Assembly: GCA_947630155.1 (NCBI GenBank)
Contig: CANRGM010000008.1
Coordinates: 1-22,877, forward strand
From: an uncultured Clostridia bacterium
GTDB taxonomy: Bacteria; Bacillota; Clostridia; TANB77; CAG-508
Length of the DNA stretch: 22,877 nt
Direction: 5' to 3'
Made by a program: the position numbers and the translations under genes
Shown: positions 1 to 7,919 of the stretch, one piece after another
Layout of the letters: the number at the start of each line of letters is the position of its first letter
Numbering within the stretch: the stretch's first letter is position 1
Notes under the pieces: generated by a model
Told to the model about the DNA's origin: nothing
What the model saw: the letters and a program-made list of their open reading frames with translations, nothing else
Database searches by the model: none

Positions 1-10
1 TCTTTGTCAT
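1..10 (-). CDS. 5' end of a minus-strand gene (partial)
   Basis: Only the first three codons (M-T-K) are inside the window; the gene runs off the left edge, so no product can be named. The start is supported by a purine-rich AAAGGA element about 11 bases upstream of the ATG and by a good promoter further upstream (39-67). It is divergent from the zinc-ribbon gene at 280. Because it has its own promoter, it is a separate unit from mutS. Confidence 0.4.
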
Positions 11-38
11 TTGTAAATCAATCCTTTCCTTTTTTTTA

Positions 39-67
39 ATTTTATATCTACTTTTATTAAAAGTCAA
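39..67 (-). promoter_or_regulatory. Sigma-A-type promoter for the gene leaving the left edge
   Basis: On the minus strand TTGACT (67-62) is followed after exactly 17 bases by TAAAAT (44-39). This places a transcription start near 32 and leaves a short leader before the ATG at 10. Confidence 0.6.
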
Positions 68-217
68 TACTGAAATTATTACTCTCTGTGCGCTGTTGGG
101 AAGCATTTCAAAAACAATATTATTTATTGGCAGTTTTTCCCTGCTATTCTGCTAATTTATTTGCTGTTAATTCTAACAAATTTCTAACAAAAAATCGACA
201 AATTTATTCTATAATTA

Positions 218-246
218 TTGACAATAAAATATACTTATATTATCAT
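218..246 (+). promoter_or_regulatory. Sigma-A-type promoter of the zinc-ribbon gene
   Basis: A perfect TTGACA (218-223), a 17-base spacer and TATCAT (241-246, five of six consensus bases) predict a start near 253. This lies downstream of any ATG further upstream in the frame, so it supports the start at 280. Confidence 0.8.
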
Positions 247-279
247 ATATTTGAAACTAAAAACAAAGGAGGATTTTTT

Positions 280-987
280 ATGAGTAAATTTTGTGAAAAA
301 TGTGGAGCAGAAATGGACGATAATCAAACAGTATGCCCAAATTGCAGTAAAAATGATGAAACTAAATCAGAATCTACAAATACAACAGTAACAGAAACAG
401 TAACAGAAGAAACAACAACTCAAACTACTAACAATTCTAAGCTTAACTTTAATTTAGGCGACCCAAAAAAAATTGCAATAATAGCAGGTGCAATAGCAGT
501 AATTGTAATACTTATAGGTATTATTTCTTCAATTTTTGGAAGTGGTTGGAAAAAACCAATAGCTAATTATTTTAAAGGTCAACAAAAAGCTAATTCTAAA
601 ACATATTTAAGTGCATTCCCTGAGTTTTATGCTGACAATATCGAAAAATACTATGAAGATGATGATATGGAAGAAATGCTAGATAAACTTAAGGATGAAT
701 ATGGTAACAATGTTAAGATATCTTATAAGATAAAAGACAAAGAGAAAATCAAGAAAGATGATTTACAAAAAATTCAAAAATATATTAAAGAAGCAAATGA
801 TGAAGAAGTAAAAGTATCAAAAGGATATAAAGTAAAAATTGAAGAGACTATAAAAGGTAAAGAAGACAAAGATACAGATACTATAACAATGTATGTATAT
901 AAAATTAATGGAAAATGGGGTATTATTCCTGGACTTTCACCAAGTGAAGCTAAAAGTTACTTAAAAAATCATGATAGTGATGATTAA
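280..987 (+). CDS. Zinc-ribbon, single-pass membrane protein
   Basis: The protein is 235 residues. An N-terminal zinc ribbon has C-x2-C (C5, C8) and C-x2-C (C19, C22). A Thr/Ser/Glu-rich linker follows (about 25-60), then one hydrophobic segment (about 64-86) and a charged C-terminal domain of about 145 residues, probably outside the membrane, ending in a small globular part (VYKINGKWGI). The layout matches the common Firmicutes proteins with an N-terminal zinc ribbon, one membrane span and an extracytoplasmic domain of unknown role. The start is fixed by AAAGGAGG eight bases upstream and the promoter at 218-246; the frame extends further upstream without a Shine-Dalgarno site. It is monocistronic with its own terminator. 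No function can be assigned. Confidence 0.85.
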   Translation: MSKFCEKCGAEMDDNQTVCPNCSKNDETKSESTNTTVTETVTEETTTQTTNNSKLNFNLGDPKKIAIIAGAIAVIVILIGIISSIFGSGWKKPIANYFKGQQKANSKTYLSAFPEFYADNIEKYYEDDDMEEMLDKLKDEYGNNVKISYKIKDKEKIKKDDLQKIQKYIKEANDEEVKVSKGYKVKIEETIKGKEDKDTDTITMYVYKINGKWGIIPGLSPSEAKSYLKNHDSDD

Positions 988-1014
988 TCAAAAATAATAG
1001 GTGAGTATATCGAG

Positions 1015-1051
1015 AATATCGGAAAGTTTACACAAACTTTCCGATATTTTT
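1015..1051 (+). terminator. Intrinsic terminator of the zinc-ribbon gene
   Basis: A 15-base-pair perfect stem (1015-1029 with 1034-1048), a 4-base ACAC loop and a U-run at the 3' side sit 27 bases after the stop codon. The gene faces the end of mutS (1075). Read on the minus strand the stem is not followed by a good U-run, so it is a clear terminator in one direction only. Confidence 0.88.
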
Positions 1052-1074
1052 GATTATATATTATTGGTGATTCT

Positions 1075-3753
1075 TTATCCTAATTTCTCCTTTAATTTAA
1101 CAATTGTATTAAGAGCATCAATTGGAGTTAGCTGATTGATATCAATTTTATCAAATTCACTTGCAACCTCAGCCAACTTAAAGTTAAACATATCAACTTG
1201 CCCTGCTACGACTTTTTTATTTTCTTTTTCAATTACCTTATTATTTAGAATATTTCTTCGTTCCAATGATCTTAAAATTTCATTAGCTTTTTTAGTAACA
1301 TTTTGAGGGACACCTGCCAAACGAGCAACATGAACACCATAACTTTCATCTGTTCCTCCCTTTACAATCTTCCTTAAAAATATTATATCTTCACCCTTTT
1401 CCTTGACTGCTATTGAATAATTTTTTACACCGCTTATTTTTTCCTCCAATTCAGTCAACTCATGATAGTGAGTAGCAAATAAGGTTTTAGCTCCACATAA
1501 ACTTTTATCTGCAATATGTTCCGCTACTGCCCAAGCTATAGATAATCCATCATATGTAGATGTTCCTCTTCCTATCTCATCTAAAATAACAAGACTATTT
1601 GAGGTTGCTTCTTTCAAAATAGTAGCAACTTCCATCATTTCAACCATAAAGGTACTTTGTCCCATACTTAAATCATCTGAGGCCCCAACTCTTGTAAAAA
1701 TCTTATCTACCACACCTATTTTAGCATAACTTGCTGGTACATAACTTCCTATTTGTGCCATTAAAGTTATTAATGCAACTTGTCTCATATAAGTTGATTT
1801 TCCAGCCATATTAGGCCCTGTGATAATTGCTAACCTATTATCAGATTTATCCAAATATGTGTCATTTGGAACAAATTCCCCTGCCTGTGACATTTTTTCT
1901 ATAACTGGATGACGACCATCTTTTATATCAATTATTCCATCATTATCTACTTCAGGTTTTACATAATTCATATCTTCTGCGACTGTTGCAAATGAAGTTA
2001 AAACATCTAAAGTTGCAACAACATTTGAAGTCTTTTGAATTCTTTGAATTTGTTCTTCTATTTTATCTCTAATATCAGTAAAGGCTTTATATTCTAAGTT
2101 AACAACCTTTTCCTCTGCTCCTAGAATTTGATTTTCTAAATTTTTCAATTCTTCTGTAACATATCTTTCTGCATTTGTTAAAGTTTGTTTTCTAATATAT
2201 CTATCAGGAACCATATTCAAATTTGACTTTGTAACTTCTATAAAATATCCAAAAACCTTATTAAATCCAACTTTTAGTCCTTTAATTCCTGTGGCCTCTC
2301 TTTCCTTAGCTTCAAGTTGAACAATCCATGTTTTACCTTCAGTTGTTGCCCTTTTTAATGTATCTATCTCTGGATTATATCCTAATTTTATTATTCCGCC
2401 CTCTTTAACACTAATTGGTGGTTCTTCAACAATTGATTTATCTATTAATTCATATACATCATCTAAAACATCTAATTCTTCATACAATTCTTTTAATAAA
2501 TCAGATTCGGTTTTACTCAAAATTTCCTTTATTTCAGGTAATTGTTTTACAGAATTTTTTAGTGATATTAAATCTCTACCATTTGCATTTCCATATGAAA
2601 TTTTTCCAGCCAATCTCTCTATATCATATACTTTTTTTAGACTTTCTATTATGTCCCCTTTCAATATGATACTATTTTTTAATTCTTTTACTGAATTCAA
2701 TCTTTTATTTATTTCTTTAACATCAATCAAAGGATCATTTATCCATCTTCTTAAAAGCCTGCCTCCCATTGATGTTGAAGTTTTATCTAATACCCATAAA
2801 AGAGTTCCTTTTTTAGATTTATCTCTCATTTTTTCTGTCAATTCAAGATTTCTTCTTGCATTTATATCAAGTGCCATATATTGAGTTATATTATAAATTC
2901 GTATTGTATTAATATGTTCTAAATTTGTTTTTTGTGTTTCTGTTAAATATGTTAACAATGAATTTATAGCAGGAGCAATTAAACCTTTGCTATCAATTTC
3001 CTGCATTTGATTTTTGTCTACAATCCTTTTATTTACGTTTTTTTCATCTACTTCAGAACTATTATTATTTATTTTACAATTGCTATCATTTATAACATTG
3101 TACATACTTATTAATACATCTATTTCATTGGAAAAATTTTCTTCCTTTTCTAATGTAACATAAACCTTAAATCTATCTTTTATTTTTGAAATTTCAGATT
3201 TAGTTTCAAACATCATTCTATTAACAATAATTTCTGAAGGTGTGTATCTAGAAATCTCATCTAATAATTTTGAATAATTATTATTTTCGCAAATTTGTGT
3301 TGCGAAAAAATCTCCTGTTGATACATCACAAATAGCCAAACCATAATAAATACCAGTTTTATAAATACTCATTATATAATTATTTTTCTTTTCTTCTAAT
3401 AAGTTAGATTCTATTACAGTACCAGGAGTTACAATTCTAACAACCTCTCTTTTTACCATTCCCTTAGCTTCTTTTGGATCTTCCATTTGCTCACAAATAG
3501 CAACCTTATATCCTTTAGAAATAAGTCTAGCAATATATCCATCTGCAGCATGAAAAGGAACACCTGCCATAGGGGCTCTTTCTGGTTGACCACATTCCTT
3601 CCCTGTTAAAGTTATTTCCAACTCCCTAGATACAGTAATTGCATCATCAAAAAACATTTCATAAAAATCGCCTAATCTATAAAATAAAATGCAATCACTA
3701 TACTCCTCTTTGGTTTTCAAATAATGTTGCATCATTGGTGAAAACTCTGCCAT
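1075..3753 (-). CDS. mutS: DNA mismatch repair protein MutS
   Basis: The protein is 892 residues, normal for bacterial MutS1. It recognises mismatches and loops and, with MutL, starts excision repair. The N-terminal domain carries the mismatch-stacking F-x-E motif (F30-Y-E32). Connector, lever and clamp domains follow. The C-terminal ABC-type ATPase has Walker A GPNMAGKST (646-654), a Walker B ending in D725-E726 within LDEIGRGTSTYDG, and the switch His region (FATHYHEL). A normal C-terminal tail (about 800-892) is present. The start ATG is preceded by AGGAGGT, whose bases encode the last two Arg codons of miaB, so translation is probably coupled to miaB across a 5-base gap. mutL is not next to it: the neighbouring gene at 280 is on the other strand. 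Confidence 0.97.
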   Translation of the reverse strand: MAEFSPMMQHYLKTKEEYSDCILFYRLGDFYEMFFDDAITVSRELEITLTGKECGQPERAPMAGVPFHAADGYIARLISKGYKVAICEQMEDPKEAKGMVKREVVRIVTPGTVIESNLLEEKKNNYIMSIYKTGIYYGLAICDVSTGDFFATQICENNNYSKLLDEISRYTPSEIIVNRMMFETKSEISKIKDRFKVYVTLEKEENFSNEIDVLISMYNVINDSNCKINNNSSEVDEKNVNKRIVDKNQMQEIDSKGLIAPAINSLLTYLTETQKTNLEHINTIRIYNITQYMALDINARRNLELTEKMRDKSKKGTLLWVLDKTSTSMGGRLLRRWINDPLIDVKEINKRLNSVKELKNSIILKGDIIESLKKVYDIERLAGKISYGNANGRDLISLKNSVKQLPEIKEILSKTESDLLKELYEELDVLDDVYELIDKSIVEEPPISVKEGGIIKLGYNPEIDTLKRATTEGKTWIVQLEAKEREATGIKGLKVGFNKVFGYFIEVTKSNLNMVPDRYIRKQTLTNAERYVTEELKNLENQILGAEEKVVNLEYKAFTDIRDKIEEQIQRIQKTSNVVATLDVLTSFATVAEDMNYVKPEVDNDGIIDIKDGRHPVIEKMSQAGEFVPNDTYLDKSDNRLAIITGPNMAGKSTYMRQVALITLMAQIGSYVPASYAKIGVVDKIFTRVGASDDLSMGQSTFMVEMMEVATILKEATSNSLVILDEIGRGTSTYDGLSIAWAVAEHIADKSLCGAKTLFATHYHELTELEEKISGVKNYSIAVKEKGEDIIFLRKIVKGGTDESYGVHVARLAGVPQNVTKKANEILRSLERRNILNNKVIEKENKKVVAGQVDMFNFKLAEVASEFDKIDINQLTPIDALNTIVKLKEKLG

Positions 3754-3758
3754 TACAA

Positions 3759-5159
3759 TTACCTCCTATTTATTTCCCCTTTTAAATACCACATATGTTC
3801 TGAGATTATTTTTATTTCTACTACATTTCCAATTAATTCTTCACTACCATAAAAGTTTACAACCTTATTACTATCAGTTCTTCCTGTTAGCAATTCACTA
3901 TTGGTTTTACTAACACCTTCAACTAGAACTTTTTGGATAGTTCCAACATATTTCTGATTATTCTCTGATATTTGACCTTCTACCAATTCCTTAAGTTCAT
4001 CAAATCTTGTATGTTTAACTTTCTCCGGAATCTGATTTTCCATTCTATCTCCTGGAGTTCCTACTCTTCTAGAATATATAAACATATATACTTGCTCAAA
4101 ATGAACCTTTCTTACTACATCTAAAGTATCTTCAAAATTCTCTTGAGTTTCCCCTGGAAACCCTACAATAATATCTGTTGAAAATACAATATCTGGAATC
4201 ATTTTTTTCATTTTTTCTACTAAATTTAGATACTGTTCTTTAGTATATTTTCTATTCATTGCCTTTAATACTTGTGAACTTCCAGATTGTAATGGTAAAT
4301 GAATGATTTTACATACTTTATCACAATCACGAATTGCTTCTATAACATCATCTGTAAAATCCTTTGGATGAGGTGATATAAAGCGAATTCTTTCTATTCC
4401 ATCTATTTTATTTACTTCTCTTAATAAATCAGCAAAACTTTTTACATTACTATCAAAATCAACATTACCGCTTCTTAAATATGAATTAACATTCTGTCCT
4501 AATAAAGTAATTTCTTTATATCCTTGTTTTGCTAAATCTCTTACTTCATTTAAAATATCCTCTGGATTTCTACTTCTCTCTCTGCCACGCACATAAGGAA
4601 CTATACAATATGTACAAAAATTATTGCAACCATTCATTATTGTAACTGATGCTTTTATATTATCATTTCTTGTAATTGGTAAGCCCTCTATTATTTCTCC
4701 ATCTATATCTAAAATATCTTCGATTCTTTTATTTTCAAAAATTTTTGTATATAAATCCTTTGGAAATTTATGTAATGTATGTGTTCCGAAAATTATATCA
4801 AAAAAAGGATAACTCTGTTTCATTTTTTCAACAATATGCTTTTCCTGCATCATACAACCACCAATTGCAATTATTGTACCTCTTTTTTCTTTTATTCTTT
4901 TAACTTCACCTAATTTGCCGAATAATCTATCTTCTGCATTTTCTCTTACACAACAAGTATTAAATACAACCAAATCTGACTCTTCTATATCTTCTGTTTT
5001 TGTATATCCCATATTCTCAATCATTCCAGATATTTTTTCTGAATCATTTTCATTTAACTGACATCCCATCGTTAAAATCAAATATTTTAAGTTTTTTCCT
5101 TGATTTATTTTTTTTACTTTTTCTATATAGTTTAATTCTTCCTCTATATTTAAACTCAC
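3759..5159 (-). CDS. miaB: tRNA-2-methylthio-N6-dimethylallyladenosine synthase MiaB
   Basis: The protein is 466 residues. This radical-SAM methylthiotransferase converts i6A37 to ms2i6A37 in tRNAs that read UNN codons. The N-terminal UPF0004 domain has the three auxiliary-cluster cysteines C33 (TMGCQLNENDSE), C69 (FNTCCVRE) and C102 (GGCMMQE). The radical-SAM core carries C178-x3-C182-x2-C185 followed by PYVRGRERSR, which favours MiaB over MtaB or RimO. A C-terminal TRAM domain follows (about 400-466). The start is GTG with AAGGAG eight bases upstream. It is the first gene of the miaB-mutS operon, from the promoter at 5197-5225. Confidence 0.96.
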   Translation of the reverse strand: MSLNIEEELNYIEKVKKINQGKNLKYLILTMGCQLNENDSEKISGMIENMGYTKTEDIEESDLVVFNTCCVRENAEDRLFGKLGEVKRIKEKRGTIIAIGGCMMQEKHIVEKMKQSYPFFDIIFGTHTLHKFPKDLYTKIFENKRIEDILDIDGEIIEGLPITRNDNIKASVTIMNGCNNFCTYCIVPYVRGRERSRNPEDILNEVRDLAKQGYKEITLLGQNVNSYLRSGNVDFDSNVKSFADLLREVNKIDGIERIRFISPHPKDFTDDVIEAIRDCDKVCKIIHLPLQSGSSQVLKAMNRKYTKEQYLNLVEKMKKMIPDIVFSTDIIVGFPGETQENFEDTLDVVRKVHFEQVYMFIYSRRVGTPGDRMENQIPEKVKHTRFDELKELVEGQISENNQKYVGTIQKVLVEGVSKTNSELLTGRTDSNKVVNFYGSEELIGNVVEIKIISEHMWYLKGEINRR

Positions 5160-5196
5160 GATTAATACTCCTTATTCTTTGATTAAAATTTCCTTT

Positions 5197-5225
5197 ATTT
5201 TACTATAATTCGAGTTTTTTTTCAA
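5197..5225 (-). promoter_or_regulatory. Promoter of the miaB-mutS operon
   Basis: On the minus strand TTGAAA (5225-5220) is separated by 17 bases from TAAAAT (5202-5197). The predicted start is near 5190, about 30 bases before the miaB GTG. It begins just after the rpmE terminator, so miaB-mutS is an independent unit. Confidence 0.7.
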
Positions 5226-5235
5226 GTGAAATGAC

Positions 5236-5260
5236 AAAAAAAATAGTCCCTTTGGACTAT
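5236..5260 (-). terminator. Intrinsic terminator of rpmE
   Basis: Read on the minus strand, ATAGTCC and GGACTAT form a 7-base-pair stem (5260-5254 with 5249-5243) with an AAAG loop, followed by eight U. It starts 12 bases after the rpmE stop codon. Confidence 0.88.
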
Positions 5261-5271
5261 CCTTAATAAAA

Positions 5272-5472
5272 TTATGCAATTCCAAATTTTTTCTTAAATC
5301 TATCTGCTCTACCACCTGTTGTTTCTCTTTTTAAGTTACCTGTCCAAAATGCATGACATTTTGAGCAAACATCAACTTTCATATCAGATTTTGTAGAATT
5401 TGTTTTTATAACATTTCCGCAAGCACATGTAATTGTTGCTTCTTGGTAATTTGGATGTAATCCGTCTTTCAT
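5272..5472 (-). CDS. rpmE: 50S ribosomal protein L31 (zinc-binding type)
   Basis: The protein is 66 residues, normal for L31. It starts with MKDGLHPNYQ and contains TCACGN and DVCSKCHAFWTG, which are L31 hallmarks. The four metal ligands C16, C18, C36 and C39 are all present, so this is the zinc-containing paralogue. The zinc-free paralogue used under zinc starvation in many Firmicutes lacks them. A GAGAGGTG ribosome binding site lies upstream of the ATG. It has its own likely promoter (5517-5545) and a strong terminator, so it is probably monocistronic. Confidence 0.97.
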   Translation of the reverse strand: MKDGLHPNYQEATITCACGNVIKTNSTKSDMKVDVCSKCHAFWTGNLKRETTGGRADRFKKKFGIA

Positions 5473-5516
5473 TTTGTATTCACCTCTCTCTTATCAAAAT
5501 AAAATCACTGTTTAAT

Positions 5517-5545
5517 ATATTATCATAAATTTAATTATTTTTCAA
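5517..5545 (-). promoter_or_regulatory. Probable promoter of rpmE
   Basis: On the minus strand TTGAAA (5545-5540), 17 bases, then TAATAT (5522-5517). The predicted start is about 40 bases before the rpmE ATG. The surroundings are extremely AT-rich, so a chance match is possible. Confidence 0.5.
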
Positions 5546-5596
5546 TAGTTTTTGCTATTTAATTTTTAAATTAAAAGTGATATTTTCATAAAATTA

Positions 5597-5770
5597 TTAT
5601 TTCATTACATCGTTTTGTTCTTCTAATCTTTGCTGTTCTGTAATATATTGAGCTGATGATAGTAATTTATCATCTAATGATAAATTTTTTACTAGTTTTG
5701 TAATGACATTAAATAAACATGCTATAATCAATATTAGCATTAATATTTTTTTCCACATTTTTGCTAGCAT
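5597..5770 (-). CDS. Small 57-residue membrane or lipoprotein-like protein
   Basis: This short frame encodes 57 residues: a basic start (MLAKMWKK), one hydrophobic stretch (about 9-24) and a polar, probably helical tail rich in Gln, Glu, Leu and Asp (about 30-57). It is supported by GGAGGAGG seven bases before the ATG and by a near-consensus promoter at 5802-5829. The hydrophobic stretch ends in I-I-A-C18, which fits a lipobox, so the product could be a single-pass membrane peptide or a tiny lipoprotein. It lies between recG and rpmE. I recognise no family and give no function. There is no clear intrinsic terminator after it, only AT-only inverted repeats. Confidence 0.72.
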   Translation of the reverse strand: MLAKMWKKILMLILIIACLFNVITKLVKNLSLDDKLLSSAQYITEQQRLEEQNDVMK

Positions 5771-5801
5771 AACTATCCTCCTCCACGAACATTATACTAC
5801 T

Positions 5802-5829
5802 ATTATACTACATTTTTGAAATTTGTCAA
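5802..5829 (-). promoter_or_regulatory. Consensus promoter of the small 57-residue gene
   Basis: On the minus strand a perfect TTGACA (5829-5824), a 16-base spacer and a perfect TATAAT (5807-5802). The start is expected near 5795, about 25 bases before the ATG at 5770. It begins 11 bases after the recG stop codon. Confidence 0.85.
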
Positions 5830-5839
5830 ATACCTCAAT

Positions 5840-7147
5840 TTAGATTTCTATTCTGTTACCAAATTTCTTGTCAACAACTTTTTTTAATTCCCTATTTTTT
5901 TCTTTAATCAACTCTGGATCTTCACTAATAATCTTTATTGCTAATGCTTGAACTGTTTGTAAAACTGGCATATCTTCAAATAAATTTGCAATTTTAAATT
6001 CCGGAATTCCATGTTGTCTTGTTCCAAAAAATTCACCACTACCACGTAATTCCAAATCTTTTTCAGCAATTATAAATCCATTATTTGTATCTTGCATTAT
6101 TTTCATTCTTTCTCGTACAACCTGAGAACCACCATTATATTTCAAAATACAATATGATTGATAATTACCTCTTCCAACTCTTCCACGTAACTGATGCAAT
6201 TGTGCCAATCCAAATCTTTCTGAATTTTCTACTATCATTATGCTAGCATTAGGAACATTTACACCAACTTCTATAACAGTAGTTGAAATTAAAATATCAA
6301 TTTCTCCATCTTTAAATTTCTGCATTATTTCGTCTTTTTCTTTTGGCCTCATTTTTCCATGTATATATTCCACTCTAAAATCTTTAAAAACATTATTTTT
6401 ATAATCCTCAGCTAATTCCTGTACTGAATTAGCATCTATATCTTCATTTTCTTCTACCAATGGACATACTATATATGCCTGCCTACCTTCCATAATCAAC
6501 TTTTTAACAAAATTGTTTACTCTTTCAGTCATATTTTCTCTTACAGCATAAGTTTCTATCTTTTTTCTATTAGGTGGTAATTCATCTATAACTGATATAT
6601 CCAAATCTCCGTACAATATTAATGCCAATGTTCTAGGAATTGGTGTAGCTGTCATTACTAACACATCTGGATTATTTCCTTTTGCTGAAATTTTACTTCT
6701 TTGCCTTACTCCAAATCTGTGCTGTTCATCAGTTACAACTAATCCCAAATTTTTAAAAATAACATTATCTTCTAGAATTGCATGAGTACCAATAAGAATA
6801 TCAATTTCTCCTGCTTGCAATTTTCCCAAAATTTCATCTTTATTCTTTTTACTCACACTACTTGTTAATAATTCACATTTTATTCCATATTTATCTAATA
6901 CTTCTGTAAAACTCTCTAAATGTTGACTTGCTAAGATTGCAGTAGGTGCCATTATTGCAACCTGATATCCACTCTTTACTGCCTTATACGCTGATATGAT
7001 TGCTACTATTGTTTTACCAGAGCCAACATCACCTTGAAGCAATCTATTCATGGTTTTAGAACTTTCCATATTATTATCAATATCTTCTAAAACTCTTAAT
7101 TGAGCTTTTGTTAGCCTAAATGGCAAATCATTAATAACATCTGACAT
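5840..7147 (-). CDS. recG: RecG C-terminal part: helicase motor domains (frameshifted fragment)
   Basis: The fragment is 435 residues from the first ATG. It carries the full superfamily-2 motor: Walker A GDVGSGKT (39-46), the DEQH box in VVTDEQHRFGVRQR, TATPIPRT (motif III), and the second RecA-like domain with STTVIEVGVNVPNA and QLRGRVGRG. The C-terminal RecG tail includes the residues after GEFFGTRQHG. The ATG has no Shine-Dalgarno sequence upstream (only A/T-rich bases), so separate translation as a headless helicase seems unlikely unless there is reinitiation from the stop 14 bases upstream. Without the wedge domain it could not bind forks normally. Confidence 0.8.
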   Translation of the reverse strand: MSDVINDLPFRLTKAQLRVLEDIDNNMESSKTMNRLLQGDVGSGKTIVAIISAYKAVKSGYQVAIMAPTAILASQHLESFTEVLDKYGIKCELLTSSVSKKNKDEILGKLQAGEIDILIGTHAILEDNVIFKNLGLVVTDEQHRFGVRQRSKISAKGNNPDVLVMTATPIPRTLALILYGDLDISVIDELPPNRKKIETYAVRENMTERVNNFVKKLIMEGRQAYIVCPLVEENEDIDANSVQELAEDYKNNVFKDFRVEYIHGKMRPKEKDEIMQKFKDGEIDILISTTVIEVGVNVPNASIMIVENSERFGLAQLHQLRGRVGRGNYQSYCILKYNGGSQVVRERMKIMQDTNNGFIIAEKDLELRGSGEFFGTRQHGIPEFKIANLFEDMPVLQTVQALAIKIISEDPELIKEKNRELKKVVDKKFGNRIEI

Positions 7148-7160
7148 TTTTATATTTTTG

Positions 7161-7886
7161 TCAAACTTTATCCCAACTTTTTCTCCGAGTATATTGAGTC
7201 TTTAGTTTTAAAAGTGCTAACTGCATTACAAGTAATTCCTCAAAAACAAATCTTGTTCTAGCTTTCTTGAAATCTGAAAATTCTTGAGGAAAATGAATAT
7301 TTTTAATTGCATTGTTTATATTAATCAAATTATATTCATTTCTTATGTATTCTGGAATTGTTTCTTCCAATTGGTCTCCAACTTCGTTTAAACCATTTTC
7401 TATTATTTGTCTTATTACATTTTGTGATAATTTAGAAGTAAGAGAATATATTGGAACTATTTTTCCAGTATTTTTTTGACTTTCTCCACTATCATAAACT
7501 GGTGAATTCATTTCAACTTTAGTTCCTTTTCTAGAAACTTTTCCATAAAAACTATATTCTTCTCCAACACAAAACATTTTTTTTAGATATGGCTGATTAA
7601 ACCATGTAATGGTACATTGTCCAGTTTCATCCCTTATTATTAACTTATAAATAACAAGGTTTTTTCTAATCTTTAGTTCTAACATTCTAGATGCAACAAT
7701 CCCTCTAACTAAGGCTTCTTCTCCATCAACTAAATCATTTATTAATTTAGGCCTACTTCTATCTTCGTAATCTCTGGGATAATATGTTACCAAATCACCT
7801 AAAGTGTTTATTCCTAATTTATTCAGTAAAATCACACGATTTGGACCTACTCCTTTTACATATTTAACATCATTGTTTAAATCCAT
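7161..7886 (-). CDS. recG: RecG N-terminal part: wedge domain (frameshifted fragment)
   Basis: The fragment is 241 residues. It begins with the helix-hairpin-helix-like KGVGPNRVILLNKLGI and YYPRDYEDRS seen in RecG. The OB-fold wedge follows (about 55-150, with ETGQCTITWFNQPYLKK and SFYGKVSRKG), then the linker (FEELLVMQLALLKLK). The last nine residues (about 233-241) probably lie after the frameshift and are not native. The ATG at 7886 has AGGGGG about eight bases upstream. It is co-transcribed with the two ABC genes. Confidence 0.85.
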   Translation of the reverse strand: MDLNNDVKYVKGVGPNRVILLNKLGINTLGDLVTYYPRDYEDRSRPKLINDLVDGEEALVRGIVASRMLELKIRKNLVIYKLIIRDETGQCTITWFNQPYLKKMFCVGEEYSFYGKVSRKGTKVEMNSPVYDSGESQKNTGKIVPIYSLTSKLSQNVIRQIIENGLNEVGDQLEETIPEYIRNEYNLININNAIKNIHFPQEFSDFKKARTRFVFEELLVMQLALLKLKTQYTRRKSWDKV

Positions 7887-7919
7887 TAAATACGCCCCCT
7901 ATATTTTCAATTATTATGC

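Larger units (their letters stand above)
5840..7886 (-). pseudogene. recG: recG, ATP-dependent DNA helicase, interrupted by a +1 frameshift
   Basis: Two consecutive frames together give one RecG, the branch-migration helicase that regresses stalled forks and processes Holliday junctions. The upstream frame ends at a TGA at 7163-7161. The downstream frame continues RecG homology upstream of its first ATG: read there, it gives GIKFDKNIKMSDVINDLPF, a typical RecG stretch. The whole span is 2047 bases, one more than 682 codons. Removing a single base gives 681 residues, the normal RecG length. The most economical site is the run of five A (plus-strand T 7178-7182), or else the adjacent GGG. This may be a real recent mutation, a sequencing or assembly error, or, less likely, slippage. 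It is the third gene of the operon, 33 bases after the second ABC gene. Confidence 0.85.

Noticed and set aside
88..279. N-terminal extension of the zinc-ribbon gene
   Set aside because: The predicted transcription start (about 253) lies inside it, it lacks a ribosome binding site, and AAAGGAGG marks the ATG at 280.
5523..5596. AT-only inverted repeats after the small 57-residue gene as a terminator
   Set aside because: The stems contain almost no G-C pairs and lack a clear loop and U-run arrangement. They are expected by chance at this base composition.
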